A stretch of 64,000 nt of DNA from Megaleporinus macrocephalus (taxonomy: Eukaryota; Chordata; Actinopteri; Characiformes; Anostomidae). Location: contig CM038726.1 of the NCBI GenBank assembly GCA_021613375.1, positions 11,230,253 to 11,294,252 of the forward strand, in the 5' to 3' direction. Position 1 is the first letter of the stretch, and every line of letters starts with the position of its first letter. The position numbers and the translations under genes were made by a program. The notes under the pieces were generated by a model. The model was not told where the DNA came from. It did no database searches and was given only the letters and a program-made list of their open reading frames with translations. Below, piece after piece: positions 41,930 to 52,859 of this stretch.

Positions 41930-43553
41930 GTACTGATAACTTAAATCTTACTTCCTTCAAAAGTTAAAAAAAAATAATATAGACAACCACTCAACAAAAT
42001 GTAATGCCAAAATTTCTTTTGTCCAATGTCTTTGAGGAAATAGAATTTTTAAATAAAAAAAATAATAACCTTTATAATTTGTCTTATGTGCAGATCGTGT
42101 TGTATGAGTATGAGAACTTCCGGGGGAAAAAGGCAGAGCTGTCAGCAGAGTGTAAAGATGTGAATGAGAAGAATCTGGAAAAAGTTGGCTCAGTCGTGGT
42201 GGATTCTGGGCCGTGAGTGCTGACAATTTCATCTTAAAATTCTTTTTTCTAATGAGTGATATGTCATCTGTAACAGGCACTCATTTATCTGACTCCTGTG
42301 TGGCTTATTTTGCATTTCAATGTTGTTTGGGTGTACAGATGGGTGGCATTTGAGCAGCGTGGCTTTGCTGGGGAACAGTTTGTTTTGGAGAAAGGAGAAT
42401 ATCCTCGCTGGACCACCTGGACCAATAGCCAGAACAGCTACTGTGTCCTGTCTCTTAGGCCACTAAGAGTGGTTGGTGATCACAGATACATATAACATAT
42501 ATGGCATGAATACAACATGTAAATAGTTATTTAAAGAGTTGTGCATTTTTGTGAACTAGGATGGCGCAGATCACAAACTGCATCTGTTTGAGAATGGGGG
42601 CTTTACTGGGAGAAAGATGGAAATTGTGGATGATGATGTTCCCAGCCTGTGGGCTCATGGTTTTCAGGATCGCGTGGCCAGTGTGAAAACATTAAATGGA
42701 ACGTAAGTATTACCACCTTTTTTTTAACATAACATTTCAAGCTAAAAGTATCGAATTCATTATATATTCTATATTAGACCTGCCTGAGTGATAATCCTTG
42801 GTTTGCAACTTGGATTAGCTATATCTTCACTCGCAGTTGATTTGCTAGTTTCAAAGTTAAAATTGTGTAAATGCATTTGATTATATGAGTATTGTGTGAA
42901 TATTTTTAAATGTATTTAAATGAATGAAAACTACTAAAAGTACATTTTAAGGTTTAAAAATGTACCAGAATATCATGATTTAAGTTCACTGCCAATGGAT
43001 ACATAAGTACAATGCGTAAGTATAATGATACTTAATTGCAATATCTAACTTGTGCATGGCAATGCAACACTCAAGTGTATGACATGTCAGGTCAGCATTT
43101 TTCTTGTTATTTATGTTTGTTGAATTTACATTAATCTGTTATGGTTATCTATTGTTATCTTATTGTCTTGTTTACTCTTTCTTCTGAACATTCATGATTT
43201 CATTATGCACTTATGTTGCATGTCACATTTTTCTACAAGCTGCTGTACATGAACAAAACTGTTTATATAGGAATATAACTTTTTCTCACTTTCTGCTCTG
43301 CCTGTGCAGGTGGGTTGGCTACATGTACCCTGGTTACCGGGGCCAACAGTATGTGTTTGAACATGGTGACTACAAGCATTGGAATGACTGGGGAGCTACG
43401 GTGCCACAGTTGCAGTCTGTGCGGCGTGTACGAGACATGCAGTGGCACAAACGAGGATGCTTTACTGCTCCTGAGCCTACTCCTAATCCCAATCCCAACC
43501 CTAACCCCACACCACCCCCCCCTGCTCCACCAGCTACAGCTGCTAGCAGTTGA
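41858..43553 (+). CDS. crybb1: Beta-B1-type crystallin, five coding exons
   Basis: Structural protein of the eye lens; beta/gamma-crystallins pack four Greek-key motifs in two domains. Coding exons 41858-41929, 42094-42212, 42339-42471, 42560-42702 and 43310-43553 join in phase to 711 nt (236 aa). One exon per Greek key after the N-terminal exon is the family's gene structure. Landmarks: [14 protein letters not shown] (key 1), [20 protein letters not shown] (key 2, 65-84), [15 protein letters not shown] (key 3), [20 protein letters not shown] (key 4, 157-176). The RVRDMQWH end is the beta-B1 signature. It has a short N-terminal arm (24 residues) and an unusual Asn-Pro/Pro-rich tail. Fish carry several crybb1 paralogues; which one this is cannot be told here. 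Confidence 0.93.
42094..42212 (+). CDS. crybb1: Crystallin coding exon 2 (Greek key 1)
   Basis: 119 nt, acceptor cttatgtgcag, donor gggcc|gtgagt. Encodes [19 protein letters not shown] and VGSVVVDSG. Confidence 0.93.
42339..42471 (+). CDS. crybb1: Crystallin coding exon 3 (Greek key 2)
   Basis: 133 nt, the standard length for this beta-crystallin exon. Acceptor gggtgtacag; donor gtg|gttggt, weak at +3. Encodes WVAFEQ through [11 protein letters not shown] to LRPLRV. Confidence 0.92.
42560..42702 (+). CDS. crybb1: Crystallin coding exon 4 (Greek key 3)
   Basis: 143 nt, again the family length. Acceptor tgaactag, donor ggaac|gtaagt. Encodes [20 protein letters not shown], then [20 protein letters not shown]. 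Confidence 0.93.
43310..43553 (+). CDS. crybb1: Crystallin coding exon 5 (Greek key 4 and tail)
   Basis: 244 nt to the TGA stop, acceptor ctctgcctgtgcag. Key 4 ends at [13 protein letters not shown]. The remaining 27 or so residues are [19 protein letters not shown] plus an Ala/Ser end, encoded by a CCTAAC-like repeat. Confidence 0.92.
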
Positions 43554-43655
43554 ACGAGATTGGCCAGGTCCTTCCAACTGAATATGCTCAAATGGCTGCT
43601 AAGAAAATACAAAAAAAGTTAATCACGGCCATTTCCTTGTCCATCTGTTACTGAA

Positions 43656-43661
43656 AATAAA
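43656..43661 (+). terminator. crybb1: Poly(A) signal of the crystallin gene
   Basis: AATAAA about 103 nt past the stop, followed by the GT-rich tattatcttttgggcctgtt some 20 nt on. Short 3' UTRs are usual for lens crystallins. Confidence 0.8.
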
Positions 43662-43679
43662 GCCTTTGGCCTTGAATTG

Positions 43680-45112
43680 GTATTATCTTTTGGGCCTGTT
43701 TACAATTTACTATGTGATGTTTACTATGTGATTTACATGCAATGTAAATGCAATTGCTATTTACTGCATTAGGGCTAAGACTTAAATTTCCTGATTAAAT
43801 GTATCTAAAAAGAGTTTTCTTTTGAGGCATAATGAATCTTTTTTAGTAACAGCTTGTGAATATTTGGGATCAAGTTAATGACCTCATTTAAATAGTATAT
43901 ATTCAAGAATAATACATCAAAAAATTAAGAAATAAACAAAAAAAAAAACAAAAGACACAGGTAATTTGAATTATTTGAGTAAAATTATATTTGTTTATAC
44001 TAGCATACAGCTTGAGTACTGGGTGAACTTTGTTTATTGAGGTGTTATTTCATTTGAAACATAATATTTTTAATGTCTTCTTCCAAATATTTAGTATGGT
44101 AACCCAGAAACAATGTTTTCAAAGCAAAAAAAGACAAGAACACAATATTAACACCACAGAACACACAAGGCCAATTGTATTATTATTGTCTTAGCTGTGC
44201 ACAGTAGTGTAACTAGGATTTTGTGAACATGAATGCAACAAAAGAATTTTACTTTATTTGAATAGGCCCCAATAAATTATCTACAGATATAACATTTATC
44301 AACACAAAACTTTCTTTTGGAGGTAAAGTTGATTCTGTCAGGGTTAGGACTAGGATAAGGGTTAGATTTATGTTTAGACATAAGGGTAGAGTTAAGGTTT
44401 AGGATTAGAAATCACGACAGAGTTTACACGACAGAGTGAAAACTAATGGTAATTATTTACGCACATGTATAATCCCTTTATTATAGCTACATTGACTGTC
44501 ACAGCATTTGGAACTTTTTATCCTAGGATGTCCTTATTCAGTTTTTTTGTATTTTCAATTTAAACTTTAATTATATAACAGATATTTAAACTGCTTGTTA
44601 TGTATTATCTTCTACTCAGGTAAAGAAAAAAATCTTTATAGCTTGTAATTTTAAAAGTTTAAGTAGAATGTCATCTCATCTATTTGTATGTATACCAATA
44701 TGCAGTATTTTCATTGCCTCCTTGGTTCCTGTAGTAGAGCACAGTTTTTGAAAAATATAAACACCTCATAGTTAGTGATCAGTGACAGCACTCTACTCAT
44801 ATAATTCAAAATAAAACAAATGTTTTAGAACTTTCTATAAGCAGAATGAAACAACAAAGCAAACCATGAATAAATATGTTAAATAATACTGTCCTGCTAC
44901 TGGCTCATGCAGGCAGTTTTCACTTGTGCAGCTTCAGTGCTATGATGAGGCCTAAATCCAGACTGAAATATTTTATGCATGTCATTTCTCTGCAAATCTT
45001 TAAGATCTTTGATATATAGGGGAGATTGAGGAAAGTCTATAATTTGACAGCTCAGATGGATCAAGATTATATAAGATAGATCAAGATTTCATAAATTGAG
45101 ATTTAATGATTG
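43680..45112. other. Intergenic gap with degenerate TTAGGG-like stretch
   Basis: No gene seen. At about 44335-44410, GGTTAG/GGGTTAG-like words recur (cagggttaggactagg, agggttagattta), a degenerate telomere-like run. The rest is AT-rich. Confidence 0.5.
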
Positions 45113-45117
45113 CTAAT

Positions 45118-45569
45118 TGTAAGCACTACTGCTCAGCACCCGCAGAGGTCTCAGTCTCAAGAGCACTAGGTTACCCAGGACGCACTCACACACACACACC
45201 CACTCCTAACAATCACCACACATCACCAGTATCTCATTAGCCAGTCCTTATATTGGCTCCCACACTGCAAACAGTGCGTGGAATTAATGTAACATTAACT
45301 TACCATTTCCACGCCAGTGTCTGTGCTGAAGCCAGCTCTCTGCCAGGCTTCACCTCAGCTCCTATTCTTCATGCAGTCAGAGCATGGCTCCTAAGCCAGC
45401 ACTCCGCCAGGCTTCTCCCCTTCTAAAAACTCGGATTCACGGCACAGTAGCGTGGCTCCAAAGCCAGTTCCTGGTTTCTGTTTTGCCCATTTTCTCAACT
45501 CCTGTATTGTGTTACAATAAAAAGCCTGCACATGGATCTAACATCTTCTCCTGGTAGTGATTCATTACA
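45118..45569 (+). mobile_element. Solo LTR with 5-bp target duplication
   Basis: 452 bp starting TGTAAGCACT and ending TCATTACA. The TGTAA...TTACA ends are inverted. Flanked by ctaat on both sides (45113-45117 and 45570-45574), a perfect 5-bp target duplication. Inside, aataaa at 45516-45521 followed by agcctgcacatgg is the expected R/U5 poly(A) region near the right end. This gives the + orientation. Ty3/gypsy elements and retroviruses commonly make 5-bp (or 4-6 bp) duplications; the family is not decided. No internal region is present. Confidence 0.85.
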
Positions 45570-45574
45570 CTAAT

Positions 45575-46180
45575 TTAAAAGGTTTCAAGATATAGCCAAG
45601 GCTACATGACTTTATTATAAAAAGAAGAGGCTTAGTTATTTCTTCCAAAACTTTAAATAAATTTGTGGGAAATGGATGTAGAATAATTATAGATGGGTTT
45701 TGAAAAGAAGCCATTTGGACCAGCTCTGTCTGTTGGCTCTGTAATACACTATGCTCAAGATCTAGATTAGTTTTGCAGGTCAGTGCACTTGTAGTTGTTC
45801 ACTAAATTTAGATTTTTTTTGCCTGTTTCAGTTTTATTTTTGAAAAAATTCACGAAATCACCACTACTGTTATGTATGTGAAGATCAATAGCTGTTTGGA
45901 TCCTTTTTAGTTCAGAGATTGAGCTAAATAATAGTCTTCAATTGTTTATGTTATTTTTAATCATAGAGTGATATCAGATGAACGTGCTACAGTTTGTACT
46001 GTTCTATAGTCTAAAAAACTAAAAACCTCAGTTTAGCATTAAAACAACATAAAAAATAATATATTTCTTGAAACAGTTTTAAATATAAGACTGATGTTTT
46101 CAAGAGAGTCTTTTTTGAACAGTTTCAGTGGCAGCCATATATACATTTTTTTATCAATTTTTTTCATTAAACACTCATCT
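45575..46180. other. Intergenic gap, AT-rich
   Basis: Between the solo LTR and tandem-repeat family A. No feature supported. Confidence 0.45.
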
Positions 46181-47295
46181 TGAAAATGAACTTCAATATA
46201 TTTCTTGAGTTTCCTCTAATACTCTGACAATCTTTGCTGCAAAAATGCTTTAGAACAGTCAGAATTGCTGTACGGAAATAACTCAACATGAAAGCATTAT
46301 ACTAAGTGAGCCCAGCGTTTTCTGCCAAATAACTGTGATAAACGTAAGACAATTGGCCTTATGTCACGTTTTGCAAGAAACATTTAAAACTTCAACCTGG
46401 GTAAACCTGGGTAAAGTAGTTTGTCATTGACTTTAAAAGTCACGTTGGTACATCTAATCATGCAGAAGCATTCATGTAGAAGCATTGACTGTATTGTCAG
46501 AATTGTGAAAAATCATTGTGACTGAATAATGACTTCCAGAGCAAAATTAAACCTATCAATGTTTAATGGAAGATCTTGTTTTATGAGAAATATATCTAAA
46601 CATTAATTTAATCAGCATTTGATGTAAACATCATTATGGTACTTCTAAAGCACTGTAAGGTTTTGACTGTAAGAAAGCAAAAGTGCTTTCTTACAGTCAA
46701 AATCTTTGTAAATCATTCACTTAACTTAATGCCATCAAACAGCCTTTTGATGATTTTTTTTTCATAAAACTGTGTAAATTGTAAGTAATCATGCCTGAAC
46801 TTGTGTTGTCATGAGACCTTCATCTTGAAAAAGAATCGGAATGTAGGTTTTGAATTTGACACTTACCATCTATTAAGGTACCTCTAATGCATTTTCTCTG
46901 CTGCAGAATATGTCATTTTCATGTTTTCATGAGAAACATTATCTTGGAAAAAATAATTTGCATGTAGCTGTCAAACACATTATATAGTATATATAAACAC
47001 AAGTATATAAGTATATAAAAAACACTGAAAAGACGTTTATCACCTTGAAGTTGCTGTTTAGAACAGTCAGTATAGCAGTAGGGCTTTATAAAAAATAATT
47101 AATTGAGGGGACTGTGAGTTTACTATAAAACTATTTTTGGAAGAAAAAAAGCTGTTCTGGCCAAAAATCACATTTTCATGAACATCTAAACATTATATAA
47201 ATCCTGAGTGTTAGCTGTATTTGACTGTAAGTGTCATTTTGGTGCCTCTGATAATCTGAAAAGGCAGATACTACAATGCAGAAGCGCTGAAATAA
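46181..47295 (+). repeat. Tandem-repeat family A, degenerate array
   Basis: A marker word resembling 'cattatGGTACcTCTAA' recurs near 46210, 46447, 46638, 46877 and 47241. Spacings alternate at about 239, 191, 239 and then 364, so every second marker is about 430 bp apart. Flanking words (gaacagtcagaattgctgta; acaatgcagaagcgctg) match the young 435-bp units at 63.3-64 kb. This points to an old array of the same two-part unit. Confidence 0.6.
46661..46702. repeat. Perfect 19-bp hairpin with 4-nt loop
   Basis: Left arm ttttgactgtaagaaagca, loop aaag, right arm tgctttcttacagtcaaaa. All 19 pairs match. It lies inside repeat family A. Confidence 0.95.
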
Positions 47296-47319
47296 TTCTT
47301 ATTTAATTATATTTACCTA

Positions 47320-48880
47320 GGATTACTAGCAGCTGTCTGGGACGTGTAGACTCAAGTCAGAGACCCCCAGGCAAAGAGGGGGTTATATTTAAAAAAAACT
47401 GGCTGTTGGAGCTCTGATATCGCTAGACACAGGTGGACCCTTAAATCTTTTACAGAAAAGTTCAGTCTATGCAGCCATAAGGTTAATGTTTTAGATATGT
47501 AAGGCCTGTGGGAGCTCTGATGCAACCATATGCAGATTTGATCCCCAGTACTTTCAGTGTAGAGGTCAAACTTGTTGAGGCTAGCTGTGGGAGTTTAGAA
47601 GCAGTCAAACTCAGGCCTAAAACTCAAATACTTTATTGTATTGGTCAAATTTACTGAAAATGGCTGTGGGTGATTCAGGTCCCGAACTCATGACCTTTGA
47701 TATATGAGGCAGTTTTAAACAAGACATTCTCTAGGAACATAGTCAGTCAAAAATATGCTTGAGACTCACCACCTTCAGTAAAGCAGTAATTTTCTCTGGC
47801 TGTAGGAGCCTTGAGGTGGCCGGATTTACAAAACAATTGTGTAGAGGTCGTACAATTTGAGGCTAGGTCATACACTTTGAAGTAGTCAGACCCAGCAATT
47901 TAGTCATGGGGTATATTTTTTCTAGTTGCCTGGCAGCTCTCTGAGGCATGCAGATGCAGGTCTGGGAGCCGACAAATCAGGCAAAGGAGCTCATATTTAT
48001 TGAAGCTGGCTGTTGGGGTACTGAGACAGACATTGATACTAAGCCAGATTCAGGATCCAGGTCCAACACTTTTACAGAAGACATCATACTCATTGGGGCT
48101 ACTTCTGGGGGTTCTGAAGCAGCCAGACCCAGGGTCACAGCCCAGCCTCACCAGCATAGTTGTCATGCTCATTAAAGTTGGATTTTGTTACTCTAAGGCA
48201 GCCAAACTCTTTAATCCTAGAACGAAAGCAGACATGGGTCCCAGAACCAACATCTACTTATTAATTGTCCATTGTTTGAAAGTAGCACTGGTAGCTCTTA
48301 GGTAGCTTTTGTTTTGAGTCCTAACCCCTTCAATCAATTTATTGAAATTGACTGTAAAAAATCTGAGGCAGACAGACTCAGCAATGTGACCCATCACCTT
48401 AGGTGTTTGACTCATATTCATTGAAGCTGGCAGGAGGACCTCAGTGGTCATTTACACTGATTCTGGCGGTGACAGTTCTGAGGCAGCCAAACATTTTCAG
48501 CTTTTTGTAAAATTCAATGGGGCTGGCTGTGAGAGCTCTATATAAGCCAGACTGAAAATCAAAACTGAACACCTTCAGACTTGGGTCTTATATAACACAC
48601 TTGGCAACACCTCGAGGTGTCAAGGTTATGTTCACCAAAGATTTCTGGGAGAGCTCTGTTGCCTCCAGAGGCAGGCCACGGATTCCAAACCTTTAGCGTA
48701 AAGGTCATTCTCATTAAAGTTGTTTATGAGAGCCCTGATGCCATCGGACTCAAGACAAAGGCCCAACACATTTAGTAAAGTGATCATTGTCATTGAGGTT
48801 AGCTCTGGGAGTTCAGTGGCAGCCAGACTCTGGCTTGAGATCTAAAAACTTCGGCTTAGAGATCATGGTTTACTGCAGGG
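47320..48880 (+). repeat. Tandem-repeat family B, main array
   Basis: About 18-20 degenerate units of roughly 75-80 bp (some 65-110). Each contains variants of gctggctgtgggagctctga, ggcagccagactcagg, cccaacacttt and tagaggtcatactcattgaa. Units are strongly diverged. Small open frames at 47948-48305 are by-products of the array. Confidence 0.8.
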
Positions 48881-49360
48881 CTGGACTGGGACAAAAAATC
48901 GGCCCTGGCATTTTTGGCTTAGACCAGCCCGTCAAAATTAGCGGAGCACAGCCGACCAGTAATTTACGTATGTTCTGCAAGGGAATGTATTTTACTCTTA
49001 TGTATTTTGCTGTCAATTAATAACAGCATCATATTAAAAAAACAACATTTTGCCTTATTAGAAATTTACAGTGATCAAATAACCATTGTGAAAAGCAAAT
49101 AAGTAAATTTACTCATACTGTAGTTCTACCACTTTTGTCTACTGATATTTATTTTCAGAATTTTCCTGATATAACAGCTCAATTTAATTCTTCAGGTTAA
49201 AAGGTGCTCCCTCCATATAAAAGCTATACCATGCATTTGGATCAGGCTAAAAACAGGCTGCTTTGTGAATCATGCAACACATCAGCATTTAGGAAGAGTT
49301 TAGGAATTACAGCTCTTTAATATGAAGCTGCCTCTTTTTCTAAGAACCAAAAGTACTTGA
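48881..49360. other. Gap with possible DNA-transposon end
   Basis: gcagggctggactgggacaa then aaaaatcggccctggcattt near 48875-48930 resembles a recurrent fish repeat end, but no partner terminus was found. The rest is AT-rich. Confidence 0.3.
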
Positions 49361-49361
49361 G

Positions 49362-50576
49362 AAGCTGGTTCTCACCCACCTGAAGGAGAGATCACCAACC
49401 CCCAACTAGACCCCCTACAGTTCGCGTATCGGGCCAACAGGTCTGTGGACGATGCAGTGAATATGGGACTTCACCACATCCTCCAGTCGACCGTCCAAGT
49501 ACATATGCAAGAGTTCTGTTCTTGGACTTCCGCTGTGCCTTCAACACCATCATCCCCGGACATCTACACACCAAACTGATCCACCTCAGTGTGCCAGCCT
49601 TCACCTGCCAGTGGATCACAAACTTCCTCACTGGCAGAGAGCAGCAGGTGAGGCTGGGAAAGATCACCTCAGGAACCAGGACCATCAGCACAGGTGCTCC
49701 ACAAGGCTGTGTTCTCTCCCCGCTGCTCTTCTCACTCTACACAAATGAGTGTACCTCCACAGACCCCTCAGTCAAAATCCTGAAGTTTGCAGATGATTTG
49801 ACAGTCATTGGTCTCATACAGGACAGTGACGAGTCTGCCTACAGACGGGTTGTGGAGCATGTGGTCCTCTGGAGCAACCACAACAACCTGGAGCTGAACA
49901 CAGCCAAGACAGTGGAGATGAGAGTGGACTTCAGGAGAAGCCCTCCAACCCTTCCAGCACTCATCATCCTCAACAGTACTGTAACTGCTGTGGACTCCTA
50001 CAAGTTCCTGGGTACAATAATCTCCAGGGACTTGAAATGGGACTGCAACATCAGCGCCATCATCAAGAGAGCTCAACAGAGGCTGTACTTCCTGCGTCAG
50101 CTGAGGAAGTTCAACCTGCCCAAGGAGCTGATGGTGCAGTTCTACACCGCCACCATCGAATCTGTCCTCACCGCATCCATCACAGTGTGGGGCAGCTCGG
50201 CCACCAAACACGACACCCACAGACTGCAGCGCATCATCATGTCTGCATTGAGAACCATCGGTGTGAAGTTACCCTCCCTACCGGACCTGCACACGGCCAG
50301 AACCAGGAAGGAACGCTACATTCTGGACACAGTCTACTACATACACACTTCCATATCCAGATGTTCTTTCACTCTTCTTCTTGTTCTGCACTTTTTATTT
50401 ATCTGATAGTCTCAGAACACTCTGTACCATTGTCTCAACCAGTGACTCTTCTGTTCTTCATATTTATATCTATTTAATTCAGTCTGCACTGTTCTTTACT
50501 GCTGCACTTAGCACTTTACTTTTAATATACAACTCTGCACATGTTAAGTTTACAGGTGTGTCTGTGCGTGTATGTC

Positions 50577-50611
<35 letters not shown>

Positions 50612-50722
50612 TGGATGTGCTACTTCTGTAATGTCAGTTATCGTGCACTGTGAGCTTCTGTTACCAAACACAAATTCCTTGTATGTGTGAGCATACTTGG
50701 CAAATAAAGTCCGATTCTGATA
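49362..50722 (+). mobile_element. Rex1/Babar-like LINE, RT and 3' end
   Basis: Frame 49522-50406 (294 codons) carries LDFRCAFNTIIPGHL, TGAPQGCVLSPLLFSLYTNE and KFADDLTVIGLI (catalytic FADD intact). LNTAKTVEMRVDFRR, YKFLGTIISRDLKWD, RAQQRLYFLRQLRKF and TIESVLTASITVWGS follow. Upstream RT ([28 protein letters not shown]) is in a shifted frame, with a stop in TPN*TP. The 3' UTR contains a GT microsatellite and ends ggcaaataaagtccgattct ga. It is 5'-truncated, and less decayed than the other Rex1 copies. Confidence 0.88.
50577..50607. repeat. GT dinucleotide microsatellite
   Basis: About 15 GT units in the 3' UTR of the LINE. Confidence 0.95.
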
Positions 50723-50727
50723 CTTGG

Positions 50728-52017
50728 ACAATTATCTCAACGGCTATTTCATGGGCTGCATGGGCTATTCCCTCGTTAATCCATAAGGTCTGGAGTTGAT
50801 TCCAGGTGTGGCATTTGCATTTGGAAGCTGTTGCTGTGATCCCACAACATGCAGGCAAAAGAGCTGACCATCATTAGGCTGAAAAAAGAAGAAATCCATC
50901 AGTGACATAGCAGAAATGTTAGAAGTGGCCACATTAACAGTCTGGTACATTCTGGGAAAAAAGATTGCACTGGTTAGCTTGGGAACTCAAAAAGGCCTGA
51001 ACATCCTTGGAAGACATCAGTGGTGGATGGCCGCAAAATCCTTTCCATGGTGAAGAAAAACCCTTTTTACAGCATCCACCCAAGTGAAGAAAACTTTCTT
51101 TTATGAAGACTTTATGAGAGCGAATACAGAGGGTTCCACCACAAGGTGCAAACCATGAATGAACTCATAAACATAGAAAGGCCAGATTAGACTTTGCCAA
51201 AAAACATCTAAAGAAGCCAGCCCAGTTCTGGAATAGCATTCTTTAGACAGATGAAACTAAAATCAACCTAAATCAGAATGATGTGAAGAATAAAGCATCA
51301 AAGTACACCACATGTTAAAGCATGTTGGCGACAATGTGATGGCATGGGCATACATGGTTTCCAATAGCACTGGGTCACTGGTGTTTATCAAAGATGTGAC
51401 AGAGGACAGAAGCAGCTGGATGAATTCTGAAGTGTACAGGGATATATTTCTGCTCAGAATAAACCAAATGCAGCAAGGTTGATTGGACGGCACTTCACAG
51501 TACAGATAGACAGTGACCCAAAACATACTGTGAAAACAACCCAGGAGCTTTTTAAGGCAAAGAAGTAGAATATTCTGCAAAGGCCGAGTCAATCACAAGA
51601 TCTCAACCCGATTGAGCATGCATTTCAGACAAAACTCTCAAAAAAGCAACAACTGAAGACACCTGCAGTAAAGGCCTGGCTAAGCATCACAAAGGAGGAA
51701 ATCCAGCGTTTGGTGATGTTCATGGGTTCCAGATATCAGACAGTCATTGCCTGCAAAGGATTTTGAACAAAGTATTAAAAATGAACATCTTATTTATGGT
51801 AATGTTAATTTTCCTAATTACTTTTGAGTCCCTGAAATGAGGAGGCTCTGTAGAAAAATAGAATTCTTAAATGTTTCATAGGATATGTTTGTTCAATCTC
51901 TTGAATTACACCCAAAAGTTCAATTGCATTTAATTTCAAATCCAATGTGGTGGCATGGAGAGCCTAAATCATGAAGATTGTGTCCCTGTCCAAATATTTC
52001 TGGACCAAACTACTGTA
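50728..52017 (+). mobile_element. Tc1-like transposon relic
   Basis: Near full-length but decayed. Recognisable in order: ttgcatttggaagctgttgc, the start region with a Lys-rich helix (AKELTIIRLKKEE), KKNPF, ARLDFAKKHLKKPAQFWNS, a DETK block, VMAWAYM, DRQ.PKHT (from 'DNDPKHT') and SQDLNPIEHAF. The right end is gtccaaatatttctggacc. Many frameshifts; the left terminus was lost against the LINE tail. Confidence 0.8.
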
Positions 52018-52855
52018 TGTGCATGAAGGCCATGACTATGAGAAAAAAGTAGAAAAAAAGCATATGCACATGTGAAACAGTTTTTTTAGCCACATGCATT
52101 GGGTTGATTTGCATTGTGTTGCTTCAGTGTCACAAGGAGGTAAAGCACCAGGCAATCAGCAGGGACTATTCAAAGTACCATGGTCAGAACTACATGTATC
52201 ATTGGCTAGAAGGGGGCTTGGACCCATGGATGCATAAGGTATCCGACCCTGGTATTTCTGACTGGGCCCACACACACATACACACACATAATAAATGGGG
52301 TAGAACCCATTAATATGATGCCAAAATCAGATTTTTGACCCAACAGACATCAATGTCCTCTGAAGCAGGAGGCTGTTGATGGCATCACCCCAGTATTTCA
52401 GTGAATATTGGCAGCAGGGGTCATAGTTCCATGTCCAAATTCACCAGTATGGACCCCAATTCTCAGAAACCAAGTTGCAAGGAGTGGAGATTTGTGTAGG
52501 ATCTGCTGGCAGTGAATGCTGCAGCAGTACAAAGGGCACCAAATGTACCAAACCGCCACACCATTTTAACCAGAAGCAAATGCTGTGTTTGTGGAAATGA
52601 AAAAGGCATTACAAACAACACCAACATGGGGTAGTCCCAATTCTGAAAAGCCTTTCATCCAGACAGTGGATTAGAGAAATTGTTGTATGCTCTCAGTTTT
52701 GCTCCAGAAACATGTAGCATATTTCTTACGGAAGCTCGAAAACATCGAAACATCGCATCTATCTGCACAGCGTTGGTTGAAATCCAAATATCACAGTTAA
52801 GCGGTATATTGCTTTAAACCACACCTCACTCCTCCCCATTGTGTTGCACTCACTT
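52018..52855. other. Gap left of the retroviral remnant
   Basis: No gene or named repeat recognised. A CA-rich stretch lies at 52269-52290. Part of it may be decayed element interior. Confidence 0.35.
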
Positions 52856-52859
52856 CAAT

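Noticed and set aside
44335..44410. Interstitial telomere array
   Set aside because: TTAGGG-like words are scattered and impure, with no uninterrupted run, so no telomeric repeat is called.
46661..46702. microRNA precursor
   Set aside because: The 19-bp stem and 4-nt loop are too short for a standard animal pre-miRNA and the context is a degenerate repeat; kept only as a hairpin.
49768..50477. 150-codon minus and 146-codon plus frames across the Rex1 LINE
   Set aside because: They are shadows of the 294-codon reverse-transcriptase frame; the plus one is the shifted frame.
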